A stretch of 64,000 bases of DNA from Straminergon stramineum (lineage: Eukaryota > Streptophyta > Bryopsida > Hypnales > Calliergonaceae), in NCBI GenBank assembly GCA_963920665.1, contig OY987265.1, positions 42,227,001-42,291,000 of the forward strand, written 5' to 3'. The notes below the pieces were generated by a model. The model was not told the origin of the DNA and ran no database searches. It was given only the letters and a program-made list of their open reading frames with translations. Below, piece after piece: positions 60,301 through 64,000 of this stretch; position 1 is the first letter of the stretch, and the number at the start of each line of letters is the position of its first letter. The translations under genes and the position numbers were made by a program.

Positions 60301-61000
60301 TTTTTTTCTTTGACCAAGCTCACTATTTTCGCCCTCACCCCACTAATTTGAATTTTGTCGGAATGGCTTGTGGTGAAAGTGATGTCAATTCTTATTCTAA
60401 ACATTCCTTTAAAATATAATTTACTATCAACAATTATAGTACCATTCCATCTTTTTTTTTCCTTTTTTGTGGCACTATATCAAAGTGTTGTTTGATGTAC
60501 TTGTTATTTTAATTGGTGTCCTACCTTAAAATATGATCTTTCAAATAGATTGTAATTTCAATTGTAACTTCATTTGTACCCTACATCAATTTATAAACTT
60601 GAAAAATGGTAATTAATGTAAGTCATAAAATAAAGAAAGTTTATTTACCTACTAAAAAATTCCTTTATAAGATAAATGACATTTTGTCACATGCTTGCTT
60701 TGAAGTGTTAGAGGGGTTTAAATGAACACATGGAATTTCTACTTCTAAAAATAATTGTGTGAACATCCTCTATTAACCTATAAGTTACAAGTGTAATTCT
60801 ACATGAGTATGCACTACACGATGATTAGTTCCCCCTAATGTCTCCATCTTCTAAAACTATTGAAGTTCCTTTGTATCCACATGAAGGGTCATGTCTACCA
60901 TTTCAAGTCAACTAATTGAAAAAATAATTAAATTAGGAAATCCTAAAATGTTTCAAATTTCTAAAATCGTCCTTGAATGCAAAGGTACATTTTACTTTCT
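57357..61000. other. No gene; AT-rich desert
   Basis: A TTTC simple repeat lies at 57482-57497. GTTAGCCCCTAAAATGC at 59275 resembles one TTAA-family terminus, but no partner was found. No coding domain was recognised, including in the 78-codon frame at 58980-59216 and the 76-codon minus frame at 58305-58075. Confidence 0.45.
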
Positions 61001-61576
61001 TTAACCCCTAAAGGACCGAGGCATATTTTGGGCAGAAATTGTTGAAAACTGCCACTTTTTAGGGCAACAAGAAAAAAATGGATTTTTTTTTTTTCAAAAT
61101 TCAACTGTAAAAATTTGAACTAGACTTCTTTGGGAACATGTGGAAATTTTTTAAGAAAATTTGACCGCATGGATTGAAAGATTATAATGTTTGAAGTTAG
61201 GTGAAAAAGTTTTTTTCCAACCTTACCCAACATGGCCTGCAAACTTTAACTCCTAGAATGAGATTCTTACACTAAATAGGGTTATTTTTTGACATTTGCA
61301 TCTTAGATCATGTAAGCTACACAACCGCCAAATTTCAAAATCATAGGAAGAGTTTTGCACATGTTGCCCGAAGCTACCCGCAAAGTTCAAGGCAACATAA
61401 CTTTAGATCCAGGCATTTGATCAGAAAAAAAATAGATTTTCAGGAAGGGGACACATAGTTACACATTATGTCCAAAACTCCAAATTTCATGAACATTCGA
61501 CTCAAAATGACTTCATAGGAACCTACTTGAGATTTATTGCGTACGCTAAATGGACACTTGGTCCTTTAGGGCTTAA
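61001..61576. mobile_element. TTAA-bounded element 3, 576 bp
   Basis: Starts TTAACCCCTAAAGGACCGAG and ends TTGGTCCTTTAGGGCTTAA. The inverted terminus (C/G)CCCTAAAGGACC is bordered by TTAA on both sides. It is related at its ends to elements at 48056 and 50658; for instance the minus-strand end of the first reads CCCCTAAAGGATC. Interior non-coding. Confidence 0.62.
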
Positions 61577-62649
61577 TGTACCAATTGTATTCATCAATGT
61601 ACTAGCAATGACCATATTAGGGGGGGGGGTGCTTCTCAAGTCCTTTGTGATTCCCACTTGAAAATTCATAAATAATTTCATGAAGTACCAAAAAATATGA
61701 AATGATTTGGATTACATACCAATTTCATTCTTTTTACAAAAAAAATTTACTAAAATTTATTTCAAGTAGTTGAATTCTTCAGATTTGGTAAAATGTCACT
61801 TTTTAGACCTCCTACCTAAACAAGATTTATGTGAATATTCAAGAAATTATCCCCATAAAAAACTCACAAACTATAAGATGCAATAAAATCACTTGAGACT
61901 ATTACTTAATTCAATACAATACATATAAACTTATAGAATTGGCTATTATAACTATCTATTTCCTCTCAACGTTCTTATACTATCATATTGTGTGTAAGAT
62001 TGATTTTCATCAAAAGAATTGGAAGGTGATTTGAAAATTGTGATTCATGTTTATGGAGCATAATTAATAAGTTGAAAGTACAATAGAACCTTATTCTCAA
62101 ACTACCATAGATGGACAATAATGCAATTGTTTATTGTTTCTTAGGTTTGACATTCCCTTATATATATAGACCTGTAGACATTTGGTTTTACAATTCACCA
62201 ACATTAATTATAATTATTAGTTTACTAATGGCATTGCATCTTAGGATGAACATTGCTACTTGTACATTAGAACCTTAGATATCATTGACTTTTGGATGAA
62301 AATTGTACAACTTATGCTTGGACCCACCTTTAGATTCTTTTTGGCTCCATACATGTAAACAATATTTTCCATGATTGTCAACTCTTCCAAAGATTTTTTT
62401 ATTTTCTTTTACAATTTGTACATTGCTATTTAACAATTAGTGATGTAGATTTTTTTTTGCTTTTATCCACTTGGAGACTTGTGCTAGGGTTGGACTGATT
62501 AAAATTCATATAGCGCATTGTATGAGTGGGATAAACAAGTGACCCAATACCTTCTATTAGAGAGCCTCACCTTTAGCCTTAGTTTTAGCAATGATGAAGT
62601 TTTTGCCAAATTTTGTTGGATATGACTGTGGAGAATCCCCTTGTAATAA
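61577..62649. other. No gene recognised
   Basis: A 10-base G run lies at 61621-61630. AT-rich spacer. Confidence 0.45.
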
Positions 62650-63219
62650 CTCCCTCCATCCCAAAATGATCTTCATGTTAGACAAAGTGTTCCAGATTAA
62701 GGCTAAAAATAAAAATTTAGAACCCATTTCGCAGTGTAAGTAGGGTTCAATGCATTCCTAGTGTTCGATAAACTTTGATTTTCAGAACCCTTTTCAAAGT
62801 GAAGTTTTAGAGTATTGAAAAGTGAATTTTGGGGGGCATTTTCAAGGAGAACCACTAGGCACATAATTTTTTAGTGTGAGTTCATCATTTTGTAAGTAGT
62901 TAGTATATTAGGCCCAAGCCCATAAGTTGATCTTCATACCACCTCCCAAAGCTTCATCTCCTTCAATCACGAAACACTCAAAGAGGTGCAAAAAATAAGA
63001 ACAAACAATGTTGATTGACCCTTTCGACCATTTAATTTGTCTTTTGATTGATGATTGCATGGATGGAAGGGAAAGTATTGCTTGGAGTTGTTTTGCTAGT
63101 CTCGAATAGCAATTGTAAGTCGAATTTGACCAATTTTCAATATCACAAAGTACAACATAAAGATCATTTTGGGATAAAAAATTGAGGCCAATATGAAGAT
63201 CATTTTGGGATAGAGGGGG
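62650..63219. mobile_element. Stowaway/Tc1-mariner-like non-autonomous element, about 570 bp
   Basis: Left end CTCCCTCCATCCCAAAATGA; right end on the minus strand CCCCCTCTATCCCAAAATGA. These are the well-known Stowaway termini of plants. TA follows the right end (63220-63221), and TA lies one base from the left end (62647-62648). The last 16 bases of the right end (AAGATCATTTTGGGAT) also occur about 40 bp further in, at 63156. No transposase is encoded. Confidence 0.82.
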
Positions 63220-63221
63220 TA

Positions 63222-63738
63222 TCTCTTGGATTTGCTTTAGTAAAGGATAAGTGTAAAAATGTGCACCAATTGTGTATTGGTTAATTTTGTATTTCTTGAT
63301 CCATCACACCTAATCCAAGATCTACGATTCCAAAAATTAACTTTTCAAAATTTACCATTTGTAGTTTAAAAAAAATTATATTTTTTTCCTCAAGGTTGAA
63401 TAAGGGGTAATGAAGGGGCCATTTCCCTAGTTGGTGGAGATCTTCTAAGGTGGGTACACCCCCAATTACACATTAAATAAAATGGTCATCATCACTCTAT
63501 GTATATCTCCAAAATCAATATGAATGTATGTTGAAGAAATGATTTTAATACATCTACCAAAAAAAACCTTTGATCCTCAATAACTTTTGCATACAATATC
63601 CAAATGTCATGTTCTTTGGTGAAATAGAACCTCCTTTCAAGTGCCAACAAGAAGATACAAAAATTTGAGTAGTCTAATAATAGTAAATAGGTACAATAGC
63701 AAAAAGTCACGGTTTGGGGGTACTACAATAGAACCTCT
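63222..63738. other. No gene; intron-like sequence
   Basis: AT-rich. 63675-63725 resembles 44915-44993, ending in the same GTCACGGTTTGGGGGTAC-like phrase before an exon-like fragment. Confidence 0.4.
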
Positions 63739-63963
63739 TTAAGTCGATATTATGTAAGCTAATAAACCTCTCCAATACAATGGTCCCAACTTGGAGAATA
63801 TAATAAGTGGTAGCATTAAATAAGAGCCAACCAAGGACAAAAAATGAGAATCTAAAATAGACATTTGAACAAGCTTCTTGGTTATGATGAGGTCCTTCTT
63901 TTCCTCAAGATGTGCCACATGTATAGCTTTAGTATTTTCTTCTTTGCAAAGTCTTAAATGCAC
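63739..63963 (-). other. Exon-like fragment, family not recognised
   Basis: The minus-strand frame (75 codons) contains AIHVAHLEEKKDLIITKKLV and SHFLSLVGSYLMLPLIIFSK, protein-like in composition with amphipathic and hydrophobic helices. It runs toward the window's end, so it may continue outside. The stop TAA falls just before a possible donor (GTACCCCC on the minus strand). The similar flank of 45034-45273 suggests two exons or two copies from one gene family. Function unknown. Confidence 0.4.
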
Positions 63964-64000
63964 GGACCCTCTCTAAATCAACAAAACTCTCTATTGCAAT

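Noticed and set aside
1..64000. CRISPR arrays, bacterial operons, rRNA or tRNA genes
   Set aside because: No regularly spaced direct repeats, no Shine-Dalgarno-led gene strings and no rRNA or full tRNA sequences were seen. Gene structure is eukaryotic.

Overview
The window looks like an intergenic, repeat-filled stretch of a large land-plant nuclear genome. The evidence is a plant-type CACTA (En/Spm) transposon encoding a tnp2-family transposase with DUF4216, a plant hAT transposase relic, a broken copy of a plastid chaperonin-60 beta gene with its introns, long LTR-like sequences nested in one another, and Stowaway-like and CACTA-derived MITEs. Base composition is AT-rich and CpG looks scarce by eye, as in methylated plant repeats. 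The species cannot be named from this sequence. No intact host gene was found; every recognisable coding region has in-frame stops or frameshifts.

Layout. 1-607 is the start of an LTR-like sequence on the minus strand. 3292-5135 is a solo LTR (TG...CA) of a second family. 6066-6307 plus 21659 to about 23600 is another copy of the first LTR family, split by a 15.35 kb CACTA transposon (6308-21658) with 29-30 bp terminal inverted repeats and a TAC target duplication. The copy at 1-607 shows the empty site. The CACTA element carries a broken tnp2 transposase on the plus strand (16671-20738). On the minus strand it carries a broken second gene region whose pieces resemble Transposase_24, an FCP1/NIF-type HAD phosphatase domain and a DUF8039-like domain. 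23663-23935 is a minisatellite. 28174-28906 is the CPN60B pseudogene. 29201 to about 31370 is an LTR-like copy on the plus strand, and 33200-34487 is the hAT pseudogene on the minus strand.

35133-38285 is a cluster of three CACTA-type non-autonomous elements, one of which holds a large foldback whose loop contains a LINE 3' end. 38314-42887 is an LTR-like copy on the minus strand, interrupted by a perfectly delimited solo LTR (39816-42195, ATAGC duplication). That solo LTR and the one at 3292-5135 share dense arrays of two near-palindromic motifs, GACAATTTGTC and CCAATCACTGGATC. 43-64 kb is an AT-rich desert. It holds three elements bounded by TTAA and the inverted terminus CCCCTAAA, a 1.07 kb foldback (56285-57352), a small hairpin MITE, a Stowaway-like element, two CpG-richer islands (45990-46450 and 54070-55120) and two exon-like fragments with similar flanks.

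The most interesting signals are the solo-LTR family with its motif arrays, the phosphatase-like domain inside the CACTA minus-strand gene, and the TTAA-bounded family. All similarity statements were made by eye, and none was checked against a database.
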